In this document: positions 20,428 to 33,430 of the stretch, one piece after another
Numbering within the stretch: position 1 is the stretch's first letter
Layout of the letters: each line of letters starts with the position of its first letter
Source: Adineta steineri
Lineage: Eukaryota; Rotifera; Eurotatoria; Adinetida; Adinetidae
Assembly: GCA_905250115.1 (NCBI GenBank)
Contig: CAJNOI010000150.1
Location: 160,266 to 224,265 of the forward strand
Length of the DNA: 64,000 bases
Direction of reading: 5' to 3'
The notes under the pieces: generated by a model
What the model was told of the DNA's origin: nothing
Database searches by the model: none
The model's input: the letters and a program-made list of their open reading frames with translations, nothing else
Made by a program: the position numbers and the translations under genes

Positions 20428-22106
20428 AATTCAACTACTTCTGAAAACATTTGTTCTTCTTTTTTTTATGGTTTTTTTGTTAAATTAAAAGAATGAATAA
20501 ACAAGAGATTCACACGCACATAAATTTTTTGATTACTTAATTAATTTATATACATATTTAGAAAATAAAAATGAGAACATTTAATCAAAATCATCATCAT
20601 CTGAAGAATGGTGGATCTTTAAAGGAATATATTCATGTTGTCAACGAACCTAAAGAATAACAAAATTCATTTTTGCTAAACTATATATTCACAACAGCAT
20701 TTGGTCTTTTATTTTCTTTACCACTTGATCAAGAATTTTTCTTTCATACGTTTTCGCACTTATATTAATTCAGTTTTGGATCTTTCTTCGAAGAAAAATA
20801 TTATTATTCAGATGTATGACTGCAACAAGTTGGTTGTTAACGGGAGCCAATCTTTAAAGTTATTATACAGTACGTCTTTTATGAATTATCATAAAAAAGA
20901 TTCATCACAATCTCTAAGATATATAGGAATGGACGTGACTGATCTAAAATACAGTTCTCATATTCAATAGTCCGAACGAATGTTTTTAGTCAGAGGAAAT
21001 CCAACTATATCAGTGGATACAGCTCGTCAATTTTTACTTATAGTACAAATCGAATATCTCGAATAACAATAAACTTTCTTATTGTTGATACGTTCAAGAG
21101 TTTATAGAACGAATCTTTTTTATTAATAAAAGATGATTTAAAAAATCGATTTTTGTTGAAGATATCATTGAAAATCTGTCTAAAACAAAAGTTTATAATA
21201 TTTTATAAATAATAATTATTACAAAATATATCAAAATACTAGAAAAATATAACGCCAACCAATCAAAGGTAAAAATTATTCACTGATCTTTTGAAATAAT
21301 AATTAAATCCATCACTCTATGGAGTGAATCAATTCCGATTCTTCGCTTATTCATTCATGCTATGTATCTTCTATCCGTATTGAATTAATCAATAAGAAAA
21401 AGCTTAAAATCAGTTGTGTAAATACTTACGATTGTTTTAAACAGTTTTCAAAACTTGAAAGTATAACTTAATTATATTGATTAATAGCATAAAGCTTTAC
21501 TGAGAACAATTCCAAAGAGTAAATATGAAATTATTAGTCAAATTCAAGCTCACAGTTACGCCCTCTTTCTGAAAAATCATTTAATAACATCTACGTGCTG
21601 CATTTACCATAATTATTAATATATGAATTAAATTATAACAACAATCTACCTTAAAGTATGTTCTTTTTCGTATCTATTTAGATTTATTAATAATTATATT
21701 CAATCGAATCTGTTTTCTACATATTTGATTGAATATCTTTAACATTTTACCTTTCCAATAAAAACATAAAAAATTTTGATAGATGATTAATATTATTCAT
21801 ATATTTTCTTTATGTAATTTCATCATAAAAACTAAAACATACGCTTAGCATGACAAATTTACATTTTATTTTTTTTGTTTTTATCTAATTGCATAATCAA
21901 AGGAACTAAGATTAAAAAAGACACAATGAGACGAATTATTTCATGTGTTCACCTGTAAAGCTGTTAGGTCTATAAGATATAAGAATTCTAATGTGAAGAA
22001 TCGCTTTATTTATGTTTGCAATTGGAAACAGCTGAATACTTCTTTTCATTAATCCTATTGTTCACTATTGAAAACAAATTTATATATTCGTAGATAAAAT
22101 ACTCGA
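20428..22106. other. Intergenic sequence, no gene seen
   Basis: The frame at 20701-20970 starts without ATG and shows no motif. A short CAT-triplet run at 20589-20600 is the only simple repeat. Confidence 0.5.
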
Positions 22107-22868
22107 ATGGCATCAACTGAATTATTTGATATTTTAAAACCTCCAGATTATGATGAAAATCCTGAAAGATATAAAAAGCTAAGTATAGTTGTTGTATCTG
22201 ATACTCATAATAATCATGATAGATTATCAATACCTAATGGAGATATATTTTTACATTGTGGAGATTTTACAAATCGACATGATTGGCAAAATTTATCAAC
22301 AGATGAAATTCCACAATCCATTATTGATTTTAATCAATGGTTAGAAAATTTACCACATCGTTATAAATTAGCTATTTGTGGAAATCATGATATTAATTTT
22401 AGTACATATTCTTCGAATGATATTCAAACAAAAATTTTAACAAATTGTAAATATTTAAAAAATGAATTAATTGAAATTGAAGGAATATCAATTTATGGTT
22501 GTCCATGGTCTTTCAGTGAACCTAATGAAACAAAATGCTCGCTAATTCCTTCCAAAATTGATATATTAATGACACATATTCCACCACAATTTATTTTAGA
22601 TTTAACTTATCAACCGAATATATCTCCATCAATAGAACCTTGTTCAAAGTGTAATAATACAGTTCATGGTTCTTATGGACATAATGGTTCGAAAAGTTTA
22701 CTTAAAAAAATTCGAAAAAATATTCAACCGAAAATTCATTGTTTTGGTCATATTCATGAAGCTTCAGGTTACAAATATGAATTTAATACACTTTTTATTA
22801 ATGCAGCAGTTGAATTAACTAATCAACCTATTAAATTCAATTTTTACGTTGATTTACATAAACATTAA
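22107..22868 (+). CDS. Calcineurin-like metallophosphoesterase, MPPED1/2-like
   Basis: A single exon of 253 codons. The two-metal phosphoesterase motifs occur in order: VVVSDTHNNH (D-x-H, near residue 31), HCGDFT (GD), ICGNHDIN (GNHD), LMTHIPP (H) and CFGHIHEASG (GH-x-H). The length and the 'GNHD ... MTHxPP ... GHxHE' spacing match the metazoan MPPED1/MPPED2 (239FB) group, which have 2',3'-cyclic nucleotide phosphodiesterase activity in vitro. No signal peptide or membrane segment, so it is cytosolic. All metal ligands are present, so it should be active. It is intronless and flanked by long empty regions. Confidence 0.92.
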   Translation: MASTELFDILKPPDYDENPERYKKLSIVVVSDTHNNHDRLSIPNGDIFLHCGDFTNRHDWQNLSTDEIPQSIIDFNQWLENLPHRYKLAICGNHDINFSTYSSNDIQTKILTNCKYLKNELIEIEGISIYGCPWSFSEPNETKCSLIPSKIDILMTHIPPQFILDLTYQPNISPSIEPCSKCNNTVHGSYGHNGSKSLLKKIRKNIQPKIHCFGHIHEASGYKYEFNTLFINAAVELTNQPIKFNFYVDLHKH

Positions 22869-24033
22869 TATTTGTCAAAGAAGAAAAAAAAAGTTTTTTT
22901 TTATTCTATTACTATTATTTGATTATTTTACTCATTTTATGATGAAGATGATCAATTATAGAAATTTTTATCTATATATTAGATTTCAGTATGTATAAGA
23001 TCATTTTAATTAATAATAGATTTTGTTGACGATGCTAAAACCTTTCATTCATGAATTGTTTCGTATATACATAGAAATGAATTTTTCAAATATAAAATAT
23101 CTCTTATATATTAATAATCTATTAATAAAAAAGATTCGAACTGTTTGTTTTATTTTTGATTAATTGAAAATTCATTATTAATCGTTCTTGATTCTATTGA
23201 GATAATTTTCTTTGAATACACTTGGTTTTTTATGAATATAAATGAAATTAGGTAGAAGTGTTTATTCATCTTGCATTGTCGTTTAATATAATGTTTACAC
23301 TCGCTCGTTTTGCATTTTTAATCATTCTACGAATTCCATTTGTATTTGCTGTTATGAAAAGAGATGAAACTCTCTTTTGAACTTTTCATATTTCTATTGA
23401 TTGTCAATTCAAGAATGAAGTTATACATAATTATACACGAATAGTAATCAGCGACATGGATAAATAAAGAATAAGTGACTGAAGAAAAAAAATATACATT
23501 TTTATTTCTCTTCTCAATCAACCGTAACAATCTATATTTATGATATACGTTTAGCAAACATGGAACGATAATGTATCTAATCGAAAAAGAATCGCCGTAT
23601 GAATTTGCCATCATCATAACAATAATACGATAGAATCCCAATAGAATGTATAATATTTTATAACGTTTTCTAAAGAAAGTGTAGATGCTAGTATTAATCA
23701 TAGATTTATCTTCTACTCCGGTCTATTTAAATCAATCAGTTTTTATTTGTATTTTCTACTGATCAATTAATTTGATTCATGGTTATTGTAATATGAAAAC
23801 AATACATATAACATATTTTTTAAAAGGAAACATGACAGTTTTTCACAATATTATTTATGATAAGATATTCTACGATAGAATACCAATATATGCAATATTT
23901 CTCTGCAAAGATCATCTTTCGAAAAGGATCTATTCGCCATAGCAATATGAAATTATTTATTTTTTAATCTAAGAAATCATAGAAGAAAAATGTCTTTTAT
24001 CTAAATTATTTTTGTTAATATGAATAGTTAGAA
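22869..24033. other. Intergenic sequence, no gene seen
   Basis: The 124-codon minus-strand frame at 23327-23701 is hydrophobic and aromatic, with no signal peptide, motif or splice context. I do not call it. Confidence 0.5.
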
Positions 24034-24818
24034 TTATTGATTGGTTAACGATTGTTTATTAATATGAATAAGTCGTGCTAATTTAAAAGCAAATTGAACA
24101 ATAATTATCTGCAAAATAAATAAATAAAATATAATTATAAAATTAAATTAAAACAATAAAATTCATACTTTTATAGTAAAAAATAGAATATATACAATAG
24201 AAAGCATTGTTATCATTAATGTTTCAGTCAAATATGTATGAAATCTACCTGTTGTATATAACCAACCGACAAGATATAAGAAAATTATAGTTATAATACC
24301 AGTAACAACAAGTCCAATGACACCCATCCATGCAAACTAGGAAATTTAAAAAAAAACTATCAACATATTTCATATTGAGAAACATATTCTATAAACAATT
24401 ATTTTATGTTTATTTATTAGATTTTTCTTCACCAGAGTTGCTTAATAAAACAAATAACATACCACAAATAAACCTGTTTGATGATATTTATAAGTAACAA
24501 GAATTGCAAAAGCGTTTAATAGAAGCCAAATAAAAGTTTGAGTAGCATGCCAATCTATAACATTTATTCCTTGAAAATTTACAAATGTAAGTTTTTGAAT
24601 GCTCACAATCAAATCAATTATAGCAACTACCTAAATATTTCATAGAACGATATATTAGAAAAAGAAAAAGATCTTACAATGAGAATGGCATTTAAAAGAA
24701 GGAGAATTTTGCGAGTAGGTTGAATTTCAAAATCTTGAGTTTGTGTTAATGGTGTTGATAGTGGCATGTAAGGACCATCCAATGTATCTGATTTATCAAT
24801 ACCTACATTTGATTGCAT
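24034..24818 (-). CDS. Four-helix membrane protein, four exons, unrecognised
   Basis: Exons on the minus strand: 24678-24818, 24463-24630, 24169-24336 and 24034-24108, all joined in phase 0 across GT..AG introns of 47, 126 and 60 bp. The product is 183 residues. A 35-residue hydrophilic N-terminus (GPYMPLSTPLTQTQDF) precedes four hydrophobic helices: KILLLLNAILIVVAIIDLIV, FIWLLLNAFAILVTYKY, WMGVIGLVVTGIITIIFLYL, and TLMITMLSIVYILFFTIK continuing into IIVQFAF. Exons 2 and 3 are both exactly 168 bp. The topology resembles tetraspan families such as MARVEL-type proteins, but I see no signature that identifies one. The exact splice agreement makes the gene itself well supported. Confidence 0.78.
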
Positions 24819-26751
24819 TTCAGTAATATACTACTTTTTTTTCTATTCTTAATAAATAAAGTTTTATTATTAGTTGAAAATATATGAAAAGAAAATACTA
24901 TTTTTCAGCTCTTGTCTTATACAAACTGACTAAAGAAGAAAAATTATTTTTAAAAAAAAATGAGACTTATTATTATCGAAACTACTTGTTTATTACATAA
25001 CTCATCGTACTTCTCTTTCTCTTGTTTTCCATATAAGAAATATATATGATCTTTCGAAAAACATATGCATTGTTAATACTATGAATTTTGTCGAAATGAT
25101 AAGTTAGACTATTGATCATTTGTATTGAAATAAGAAAAATGATAAGATATATAAACAACGAACATGTCCGATAGTAAGATAAAAAAATCAAAGTTATAAA
25201 GCGGCTACTAGACCATATGAACAAATCAAATAAAACTAAAGTTCATTCAGTGAACAAGAGAATAGATAAATGTACGTTTATCTATTTCTCTTTTAAAATT
25301 CATAGTTTTAGTTAACATATGAATCATTGATAGAAAAAGATTTTTTAGTTATTTCGATTTGAAAAATAATTCTTTCAGTAAACTTTCATTTATTAGACTA
25401 AAAAAATCTTCATTGATTTCGCTTTATCGAAAAAATAATTTTTTGTATTTAACATTAGTTTATAATAAAGAATAATTCATATTGTTCTGATGTTTGTTAA
25501 ATAATTATTTGGTAAATGAATATGATTGAGTATTATTTCATTAGAAATTTCATGAATATTAATCTATAAGTAATAAGAAATGATTACATAATCTTTAAAC
25601 AATATTTGATATAACTTTTGAATATACTTACATATTATTATATTTCAAAGAATGATTTGAATAAAATTATCTATTTGTTTTAAAGTTTCAATTGGTTTTA
25701 ATATTGATAATGTAACTGATTTATTCTAATTAATCATGATTATCTTCAATTATATTAAAATTTTGTCAAATAATATTTCTAATGTAAACATATGAATTTT
25801 TATTTGATTACAGAATCTAATTAATTTTAAATTAACAAAATTTGTCAATATATCATTTAATTATTCTTTCTAGACTTTATCTGAGATTGATAGTTATCTT
25901 GTGTTTCAAGAATAACGTCTTGTCCTGATCAAGAACACAATTATGTGTAGTTTTTGTATATCATACAAGGTTACTTATTTTTACTCAATCAAGCGTTGAT
26001 ATCAAGTTAAGAACTATCAATACTTGAAATCTTGGAAAATTTCATTAAAAATTTAGCGAATTGCCAGAAATTGATTTGAATTATTTTCAAAAACATATAT
26101 AACCAAAGTCGATCTAAAATAAAGTCGAAATCAACTGAAAAAAGTTTATATAAATTATGAAAGTTTTGTGGTATGTTTTATAAATTCAATTATGATTTTT
26201 CATTGAGAGAAAATAACTACCCTTGAATGATATACAAAAGCTCCAAATAAAAACGTCATTTTTAATATAATAACTTGGAAATTTGTGCATCTTCAATTGT
26301 AATTTGGTCTTATTTTAATATGTATTATTTTAAGTGGATTATAAATCATCATCAAGGATGAAGAAATCTAAAATGAGGTTATATATTATTGTAATATTAC
26401 CAACTCAAAAAAAGAAAATCGAAGGACAAAAAAAAGAACCGAATGAAAGAATAGAAAAGAGAAGAAATCGAATATGTTGAGAAGGTTAGATAATGATAAA
26501 TTATATCAACGAATATTCATATGACCTAATCGTATGCTTCATCAGTTTTCTTTGACTTTTTTTCGTCCTTCATCAGAAATAAAATCTAACATAAGGGCAA
26601 ATATCTTTTGTTTAATAATAAAATAAAATAGTTAACCTTCGCTTAATGAACATCAAGTCAATTGAAGTCATGCTTCATCAATTATCTTTTTTTTTCTTCT
26701 TTTTCTTCTTCTTCTTTCTATTCTAATAAAATAAGTGTAGAAAATCTTTCG
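24819..26751. other. Intergenic sequence, no gene seen
   Basis: Very AT-rich, with no supported coding frame. The frame at 24982-25224 (minus) is a random hydrophobic translation. Confidence 0.5.
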
Positions 26752-26800
26752 TATAAAAAGCGGTAGAAATTTCATATTCTCTATTCGTTCACTCATTCAC
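26752..26800 (+). promoter_or_regulatory. TATA box and initiator of the small Asn/Gln-rich gene
   Basis: TATAAAAAG at 26752-26760 is followed about 28 bp later by TTCACTCATTCAC, an initiator-like sequence similar to the TTCACTCAGTTT of the receptor genes. The start codon follows at 26839. Confidence 0.5.
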
Positions 26801-26838
26801 ATTCATTCATATATTTCATTTATCAATACAAATCAAAC

Positions 26839-27339
26839 ATGTGGGGCAACCAAACTTACAATCCATATGGAAATACTTTACAACGAGATTTAACACAGAA
26901 CAATTGGTACAATCCAGCTGCTATTACTGGATTAAACAGTAAGTCATTAGTACAAATTTTCATAGAATCATTTTAAAATATTACATTTTCATACTGATAA
27001 ATCAACTTGATTTTTCTGTTAGAGATCAAAACAAAGTTTATTAAAATATCTAACATTTCATTTTGAGGACAAACTTTCAAAACAATCATTGAGTAGTTTA
27101 TTAAAACTAAAGAATTTATTTATTTGAGAGAGAGATATAAAAAAGATTTTCTTTGTAATATATACAATACTTATTTAATGAAGAATTCAACTGTAATAAA
27201 ACTACGATTACTAATGTTTATTCTTTCTCATTTTCTTCCAGATAATGTTCAGAGTGGTGGTCAAAATCCATACGCTGGTATGAGCTTTCCACCTAACTGG
27301 CAATATTTCAATTCCGTCACTGGTCAAAATCGACAATAA
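26839..27339 (+). CDS. Small Asn/Gln/Tyr-rich protein, two exons
   Basis: Exons 26839-26938 and 27242-27339 join in phase 1 across a 303-bp intron to give 65 residues. The protein starts MWGNQTYNPYGN and ends PPNWQYFNSVTGQNRQ. It is rich in Asn, Gln, Gly and Tyr, has no signal peptide, helix or cysteine, and should be disordered. The clear TATA/initiator promoter, the exact splice and a following AATAAA-rich 3' flank support a real, expressed gene. Composition resembles prion-like or hydrophilic stress-type proteins, but I do not recognise a family and make no functional claim. Confidence 0.65.
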
Positions 27340-28408
27340 AAATTTTATTCACTCAACACAGTCAACACCATCGATATAAACTAAACATTTTTTTTTCTTT
27401 TCCTTGCTTTTTTTACAATATTTTTCATCTTTTCTTATAAACATTACAGTCGACTGTAATGTTAATAATAAATCAATAACATCATCATAATACTGTCTCT
27501 CTATTCGTTAATCATCGAACAATGAAAATATTATCATAGAAAGATAATTAGAGAAAAGAATTTGTTAAATATCATAATTTTACAAAAGAGTTAAACTAGA
27601 ATAAAAATTCACTTTTCAGTTGAATAAAATAGATTTAAAAAAGACTAGTGCAAGTCTCATGATCATATTTAGATTAATTCTTAGGGTTTAGAAATACTTC
27701 TATTATGAAGTTCTATTTAATATTTTAAATCGAATTGATCATGTCAAAAGTTTGAATTGCTCTAGTAAATGTGATATATATGTGGTTACTATAGAAGATT
27801 GTTAATCATTTAAAAAACTTATTCTCGTATTGAATTTAAAGTTAAAATAGGTTATAATCATTTCTCTTTCGAATCTGTCTAATATATCGTTGTTATGATG
27901 TTCTTATATTTGAAATTCATTGTGAGTATAACACTAAGTGTGAAGTAAAAAAAGTGTCGTGATCTATACCTATTTATTCTCAATATTCAAATGAAGATTG
28001 GGTATATTTACCCATTTTTAAAAAAGATTAGGAAATATAAGCTAAACGTTTCTTAGTATTTGCTGTTGTCACAAATTTTATTTGAAATTTAATTTCTAAG
28101 ATATATATTAATCATATATATAATTCAACTGAAACTGCTTGATTAATATTTTTAAATATTATTATTATTCAATCAAAAATTATTTCAATTTTTTAAATTT
28201 GGTTCACTTTTTTTTATTACTTATTATTCACAAAAAATACTATCAAATAGATGAATGATATAGAGAATGAGAAACATATCTGAGAAAAAACTTTAAATAA
28301 TGAAAATGACTAAAATCTCGTGAGAGATGACTTGGAAAAAACTTTTACAGATAAACTTGAAAAGAGAAAGTTTTTTTGTTTGATTAATATAAACGATTCC
28401 AGTTGTTC
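27340..28408. other. 3' flank of the micro-exon gene copy A, partly duplicated
   Basis: 27960-28250 is related to 30390-30570, the matching flank of copy B. The tandem duplication therefore includes noncoding DNA. No gene seen. Confidence 0.6.
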
Positions 28409-29434
28409 TTAATAACAGCTGTCTTCACTTGACTCTTCCGAACTCGATGAACAGGTTGTATAACCAATTTCTAGCAAGTCTGCTAAAGTACCAAGATTGG
28501 AAATAAAATCTCTTCCAGTTTCTGGTTCAACATTTAATAATAAACCTGTATAATAAACAGAAACATATTTGATTTAATCTATAGAAAAATATATCTTTGT
28601 GTACAAAAATAGATTTTATAGATATAAGAAAGAGAAAAGTGAAGCCTTTCTCGAATATAATTCAATAACGTCTACAGATAAGAATCGAGAAATAGTGACC
28701 TCTATTACTACATCTTACTAGTCATTGAATTTTTACAAGTTAAAATTTAGATTTGTAGTAAGATTTACTAGTATAAATTCTTGTACTTTCATTAATATAA
28801 ATATTTTAGCTATTTATGATAGAACAGAAGTTCTATACAATTTAGCATAAAATATTCAAGAAATAAAGAAAAGACGTAGTTTCTTGCATACAAATATCAC
28901 TTAGATATGTATATGCATGAGATACATCGATTAGAAAAGTATACTATACGATAATTGAAGTTGATGAAAATTTCTCATAAATATGCTCGTCTTGTAACGC
29001 TTTGAATATAACTGAGATATATTTATATATCTTCAGTTTTCTCAGATTCCTTAGTAATGAAACATTACCAATAAATAGATAGAAAATAATAACATCAACA
29101 TATAACCTTTAAAATACTTATCTAAAGTAATATCAGGAAATACGACGTAAGTTTCATTTTCTTCTGTATCTATAGCAGAAAATTAAAAGTATTAGGATAT
29201 TGAAATTTTTTTGTGAAACTAAAAATATAACTTACGAGTAAGCCTATGGCCATTTGCTGTACCTTGATTAATACGAAAATAGTGTTAAATAAAAAACAAG
29301 AAATGTTTCGAACGTAAACATAGTAAAAACTTACGATGGAATATTTGATACAAATAGTTTATCATAAATCGACTTGTATAAATAAAAAGAAGAAAGATAA
29401 TATAGTAATATGAAATCAGAGGTGTAAAATCCAT
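28409..29434 (-). CDS. Micro-exon membrane gene, copy A (possibly inactivated)
   Basis: Minus-strand exons: 29335-29434, 29236-29262 (27 bp), 29122-29169 (48 bp) and 28409-28545 (137 bp). All junctions are phase 1, and the last three lengths equal those of exons 4, 5 and 10 of copy B. Joined, they would give 103 residues: MDFTPLISYYYIIFLLFIYT as a membrane helix, a short acidic middle, and a C-terminus ending EESSEDSCY like copy B. However, the donor after the 48-bp exon reads G|ATAAGT instead of G|GTAAGT, so normal splicing there should fail. Use of the next GT (29118) would give a frameshift and early stop. Four exons present in copy B are missing. It may be a pseudogene or encode a short variant. 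Family not recognised. Confidence 0.6.
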
Positions 29435-30772
29435 TTGTGTGCGCGATCGACCACTTGACGAAACTCTATATTTTTGCTTGTTTTTTGTCGTATATATAGG
29501 GACATAAAAGAAAAAAGAACAATAGGAGAACGAACTGAATCAGGCATTTTTTCTACGTGACTTCGACGAGAAGAAAAAATAAAGAAAAGAACAAAGAATA
29601 GGTACTATTTCCCCTATTGGAACTAGTCATCAATCGATCACGACTTGCAAGTATGAGTACTGAGATTACTCAAATGAGTAATCGTAGAAATCTATTAGTA
29701 TTTATAAACTATGAAAAATAATAATGAAAATATGAGATTTAATGCAATACCAACTAAACAAACTAAATGTAGAGTAAATGTAATGAAAATCTTATTTTTA
29801 ATAATAATGATTGAAAATATCAATAGTCTTCAGATATATTGTAACATCTGATAAAAAGTCGTGTTAAACGTTGATAATTATCAAAAGAATGATCGAAAAT
29901 TTCCAAAAACATTAAAAATTAAATTTTCAAAATAAAACTACAAAAACTTACTTTTCATTTGAGTAATTAAAAATCTCAAGATTATCGAGATTTTCATATA
30001 TATAAATGAAATTATCATTAAACGATAAAAATCAATTATATTTCGCCGATTTTCAATCAAAATCCTATGTATTAAATCAATTTAATCTAATGAAGAAAAT
30101 GTATCTTTGTCAATAAATAATAACATAAGAATATGTTTAAAATAGATTCCAAGAGAATAAATAACAATACATGTTATTTCTTTAATTGTGTTATATTTAA
30201 AAAAACGTTTTTTCTTAATTATTCTTCGAAATATCTTGAAAATCATAATATATCACAACTAGTTACAAATTATCTCATATATTTTTAATGATGGTTCAAA
30301 AATTTTGAATAATTATCCGATATATTTTGCTGTATTTATTTACTAAGATATTATTCAAATAGTTTGTTGAAGGTATATGTAATCATTTTTAAAAGGTTAG
30401 AAAACAGAAACTAAAAGTTTGTTAGTATTTGTTGTTATCTCAAATTTTATTTGAAATTTAATTTCTAAGATATATATTAATCATGTACAGAATTCAAGTG
30501 AAATAACTTCATTAATATTATTCAATCAAAAGTTATTTCAATTTTTTAAATTTAATTCACTTTTATTATGACTGATTGTATTACTTATTACTTTAGCGAA
30601 GAGACTGTTAAATAGATGAATAACAAAATAGTGAGAAACATATCTGAGAAAAAACTGGAAATAATCAAACTGAGTAAAAGATCGTAAAAGATGACTTTGA
30701 AAAAAAATTGAAAAATAAAATTGAAAAGAGAAAGTTTTTTTGTTTAATTTATATAAATAGTTGCATTTGTTC
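29435..30772. other. Promoter region of copy A and 3' flank of copy B
   Basis: 29440-29600 is related to 33480-33640, so the upstream region of copy A has a duplicate beyond copy B. 30390-30570 matches 27960-28250. No separate gene seen. Confidence 0.55.
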
Positions 30773-32527
30773 TTAATAACAGCTGTCTTCACTTGACTCT
30801 TCGTCACCTGGTGTACACATTGTACAACTACCTTGTGGAAATTCTTCTGAAGCACATTCATTGGGAATAAAATCTTTTCCAGGTTCTGCTTTATCATCTG
30901 ATGATAAACCTATATAATAAACAGAAACATATTTGATTTAATCAACACAAAGGTAAATCTCACATATTGCTTCGAAAATTAATTTTTTATCAATATCATC
31001 CGGTTGATCATTTTTCGGATTATCGATGAGAGGATTCACTTTAGTCGATGACATACTATCTAATTAATCGGTGATTTATATTTAAAAAAAAATATGAAAA
31101 TAATTCAACAAACCTTTTAATTTCTTATTAGCTGAAATAAATGTATTATTATCAGTCGAAACCATTCCGGAACTAGAAATTTGATCTAAATAAAAATTCT
31201 ATATTAAACAAAGTTCATTAATAAACTGTTAAAAGAGTTTATTTTAAGAAAAAACTAGTCACACATACTTTCTTCACTATTCATATCAAATTTTTGTATC
31301 TGTTTATCTGGTTGAATTGCAGCATGACGACTAGTATTCCCTTTTCATAAAAGAATAGTTCAATTAACTTTTCTCGAAGAATATTATTTAACATACATTG
31401 TTCATTATCATCATCATTGTCCGTTATAACTGAAGCATCATTCTCTAAATATGTTTATAAAATATTATTTATTAGAATATATTAAAAAAAAGGTATATAT
31501 GATTATAATAATGATATTATTAATATAGTATCAGTATAAATTCTTATACTTTCATTAATATAAACATTTTAACTATTTATATGATAGAACAGAAGTCCTA
31601 TACAATTTAGCATGAAATGTCCGGGAACTAAAAAAGCGTAGTTTCTTACATATAAGTATCACTTAGATATGTATATGCATGAGATACATCGATTAGGAAA
31701 GTATACTATACGATAATCGAACTTAATGAAATATTCTCGTAAATATGTCCGTCTTGTAACGTTTCGAATATAACTGACATATATTTATATATCTTTAAAT
31801 TTTTCGGATTCATTAGTAATGAAACATTACTAACAAATAGATGTGAAATAATAAGATGACATAAGTATATAGCCTTTAGAGTCACTTACCTAAGGTAATA
31901 TCAGGAAACTCGACGTGAGTTTCATTTAAGCCGGGATCTATAACAAAAAATTGAAAGTAGTACAATGTTGAAATTTGTTTTTGAAACTAAAAGTATAACT
32001 TACGAACAGTGCTATCGTCACTTGTTATACCTTGATTAATACGAAAATAGTGTTAAATATAAAAACAAGAAGTATTTTAAACATAAAAATAGTAGAAACT
32101 TACGATGGAATATTTGATACAAATAGTTTACCATAAGTCGACTTGGATAAATCAATGCTTGAATCACAACCAATGCAAGATCGATTAGAGCAAAATATAC
32201 TAATGTTTTATATTGTACATCATCACTTTGTGATGTATTAAATCTATTGCCTGTTGAACCTATTTGATCATCAGTTTAAACAAGAATTTATTTCTACGAT
32301 GAATCTTACGTGTTACTTGTCGTTTTTTCTTGACAAATTGTCGATTCGTAGTTGGTGGTGTGTGATCTATAGAGATAGAAAATAATTTGTGATAAACTTA
32401 ATTTTATAAACAATTCACTCATTATTAAATCAAATAAAAAATAATAGTACTTACTATCGGATGATGATGATGATGAATCATTTTCATTATTATGATCTTC
32501 ATTAAACATTTTATTTTTTTTTGGCAT
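30773..32527 (-). CDS. Micro-exon membrane gene, copy B, ten exons all in phase 1
   Basis: Minus-strand exons: 32455-32527, 32310-32366, 32104-32259, 32004-32030, 31890-31937, 31397-31444, 31269-31340, 31114-31185, 30964-31059 and 30773-30909. Sizes are 73, 57, 156, 27, 48, 48, 72, 72, 96 and 137 bp. Every intron is phase 1 with GT..AG ends, and the joined frame is open for 261 residues. The N-terminus is hydrophilic with a Ser run (NDSSSSSSD) and a basic patch (FVKKKRQ). One membrane helix follows (TLVYFALIDLALVVIQALIY). A long acidic, Ser/Asp/Asn-rich tail ends EESSEDSCY. There is no signal peptide, so an N-in single-pass protein is likely. The tail is cut into interchangeable cassettes, so exon skipping keeps the frame. 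I recognise no family. Confidence 0.78.
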
Positions 32528-33430
32528 TTATTGATAGTTGACAAAACAATGATAAATTAAAGAATTGTTTAATTTTGTTTGTAGAAGTGTAAAAAGAATG
32601 TTTTAATATAAATAAAAGTTAGAATTTATCTATAATATAAATAACGATATGTAGTCTTTCGTTTTAACAAATATATGTCAATAATAAATCTAATTTCAAT
32701 AAATAATGAGAATTAGAAAATAATAAATGTTAATACAATAATTAACAGATAATAGATCCAAAATATTTCTAATCATCAATTAAGTTTTCATCTTAACAAA
32801 GATATTATTAATGAAAATATGATTAGATAAAAAAATTCTCAATGAAAAACTGTTGAAAACTTCTTTTAATACGAACTGAATTATTTGACAAATATATTTA
32901 CACTTGTAACGTCTTATTACAAAAAGTCAAAGATATGATTTTAAGTTACGGATGTCATATTGAAACAGTTTATAATGACTAATACACTATTGCTCTTGAT
33001 AAGTTCTATTTTGTCCTATGAGTTCTTTTTATTTTAAGACAAACAACTTCCTCCTCTTTCTTCGATCACGACAGTAAATATAATTATAAAAGTTTTATAG
33101 ATGTCATACATAACAGTCCCTCATTAGATTTTATGATTTAAAAAGAATCTAGGAAATAGTTTATGATTAATACATAATATTTATATATCAATATGTTACC
33201 TGTACTTTCCATACATGTTTTATGGTGATTATTATTTTTGTTTTATAAATAATAAATACTTCGAATTTGAAATTAATAAAAGTATTCAGTAATAATCATT
33301 AAAGAGAAAATCAATTGTGAAATGGACCATGAAGAAAGAATGATACTATACATTGATCTAAACAATCAAATATGAATATATAATAATCAATAGAAATAAA
33401 TAATTCATTGTCGATTATCGAGTAAAACAA
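32528..33430. other. Upstream region of copy B, no gene seen
   Basis: AT-rich and noncoding as far as I can tell. Confidence 0.5.

Noticed and set aside
20590-20640. Minus-strand acidic tail SSDDDDFD as the end of a gene
   Set aside because: It comes from a CAT/ATC triplet run, and the frame is closed just upstream.
23327-23701. 124-codon minus-strand frame
   Set aside because: Aromatic/hydrophobic random-looking translation without any gene context.
28546-29121. AT-AC (U12) intron in micro-exon copy A
   Set aside because: The donor lacks the ATATCC consensus and the acceptor is CAG, so a mutated GT is simpler.
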